DNA from: an uncultured Lachnospiraceae bacterium
GTDB taxonomy: Bacteria > Bacillota > Clostridia > Lachnospirales > Lachnospiraceae
Length of the DNA stretch: 14,435 nt
Reading direction: 5' to 3'
Assembly (NCBI GenBank): GCA_946549155.1
Contig: CAMNQN010000067.1
Coordinates: 1 to 14,435 of the forward strand
In this document: piece after piece, positions 13,741 through 14,435 of the stretch
How positions within the stretch are numbered: position 1 is the stretch's first letter
Layout of the letters: every line of letters begins with the position of its first letter
The notes under the pieces: generated by a model
What the model was told of the DNA's origin: nothing
What the model saw: only the letters and a program-made list of their open reading frames with translations
The model's database searches: none
Position numbers and translations under genes: made by a program

Positions 13741-14435
13741 TCAGTTGCCCTCCGTTGCCGCTGAAAGAATTTTTTCCTCCGTTGCGTCATTTCCTGAAAT
13801 TTCCGCAGTAATCCTGCCATCATGCATAACTAAAATCCGGTTACTCATCCCAATCACCTCAGGCAGCTCGGACGAAATCATGATAACTGCACATCCCTTA
13901 TCTGCCATATCTCGGATAATTTTATAAATTTCTGCCTTTGTTCCCACGTCTACTCCCCGGGTGGGCTCGTCTACAATTATAACCTTTGCCCTGGCCAGCA
14001 TAGCTCTGGCAATCATCACTTTCTGCTGGTTTCCTCCGGAAAGATCCCCAACTGGCTGCGAGGCACCTGTACACTTCACCTGAAGTTTTTGCAGATACTC
14101 CTGTACGGCTTTCGACTCTTTCTTTTTGTCAATTATGCCATACCGGCAAACTCTACGCAAGGTGGAGATAGAAATGTTATCTCCAATGGACATTCCCAAA
14201 AACAGACCGTCCCCCTTGCGGTCCTCCGTGATATATACAATACCTGCGTCCAGCGCCTGTCCGGCCAGCTTTATCCGCATTTTTTTCCCTTCCAGCCAAA
14301 TTTCCCCTTTGTCATAAGAATCCACGCCAAAAATCGTCCGGCAGACTTCGCTGCGTCCCGATCCCACCAGACCGCTGAAACCCAATACTTCTCCTTTTCT
14401 TACCTGAAAGCTAATATCTGCAAAGCTTCCTTTTT
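13741..14435 (-). CDS. RbsA/MglA-like sugar ABC transporter ATPase (C-terminal part; 5' end outside window)
   Basis: About 230 residues of the second ABC domain of a tandem sugar ATPase are present, and the frame stays open to the window edge. The first visible codons give KGSFADISFQVRKGEVLGFSG. Walker A is GLVGSGRSE (Arg for Lys is normal in the C-domain of RbsA/MglA). YITEDRKGDGLF, signature LSGGNQQK, Walker B VIIVDEPTRGVD and the terminal ISSELPEV also match the family. Unlike the second ATPase in this window, all motifs are canonical. It is the obvious energy-coupling subunit for the RbsC-like permease, which starts 2 bases after its stop codon. A TTG at 14385 is not a real start, because homology continues upstream of it. 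Confidence 0.95.
   Translation of the reverse strand, partial: KGSFADISFQVRKGEVLGFSGLVGSGRSEVCRTIFGVDSYDKGEIWLEGKKMRIKLAGQALDAGIVYITEDRKGDGLFLGMSIGDNISISTLRRVCRYGIIDKKKESKAVQEYLQKLQVKCTGASQPVGDLSGGNQQKVMIARAMLARAKVIIVDEPTRGVDVGTKAEIYKIIRDMADKGCAVIMISSELPEVIGMSNRILVMHDGRITAEISGNDATEEKILSAATEGN

Noticed and set aside
1..14435. CRISPR arrays, tRNA/rRNA genes, insertion sequences, phage or attachment sites
   Set aside because: I scanned for spaced direct repeats, tRNA-like cloverleaf ends and transposase or integrase motifs and saw none.

Overview
The window looks like chromosome of an anaerobic, low-to-mid GC Firmicute, most likely a gut-type Lachnospiraceae/Clostridia member (inference). The signs are strong GGAGG-type ribosome binding sites, a YesM/YesN-type two-component system, an oxygen-sensitive glycyl radical enzyme with its activase, and a TPP riboswitch followed by an intrinsic terminator. 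Every gene I accept lies on the minus strand, so transcription runs from high to low coordinates. No tRNA, rRNA, CRISPR array, insertion sequence or phage gene was seen.

Region A (14435 down to 3980) is one tightly packed gene string that enters from outside the window. In order of transcription it holds the C-terminal part of an RbsA/MglA-like sugar ABC ATPase, an RbsC-like permease, an RbsB-like binding protein, a glycyl radical enzyme (GRE) with a GCVE active-site motif, its radical-SAM activase with two extra 4Fe-4S clusters, a second RbsA-like tandem ATPase with eroded motifs and no permease of its own, a YesN-like AraC-type response regulator, and a YesM-like histidine kinase with almost no extracytoplasmic sensor. 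The simplest reading is a catabolic operon. A sugar- or polyol-like compound is imported, the GRE acts on it (probably a dehydration or a C-X bond cleavage), and a dedicated two-component system controls expression. The substrate cannot be read from the sequence. No aldehyde/alcohol dehydrogenase, kinase or microcompartment shell gene is in view, so the rest of the pathway must lie elsewhere. Hairpins after the binding-protein gene and after the GRE gene probably set different mRNA levels for the segments.

Region B (3979 down to 1) is a thiamin-precursor salvage operon. A sigma-A-type promoter begins 10 bases after the kinase stop codon. It is followed by a clear TPP riboswitch, a terminator hairpin with a seven-T tail, and then thiX (permease), thiY (NMT1/THI5-like binding protein), thiZ (ATPase), a TatD-family metal hydrolase, and the first 26 codons of an unrecognised gene. 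The 308-base space between the kinase and thiX is fully occupied by promoter, riboswitch and terminator.

The most interesting material is in Region A: a GRE of unknown substrate tied to a complete sugar-type importer, a near-sensorless kinase, and an orphan degenerate ATPase placed between the activase and the regulators.
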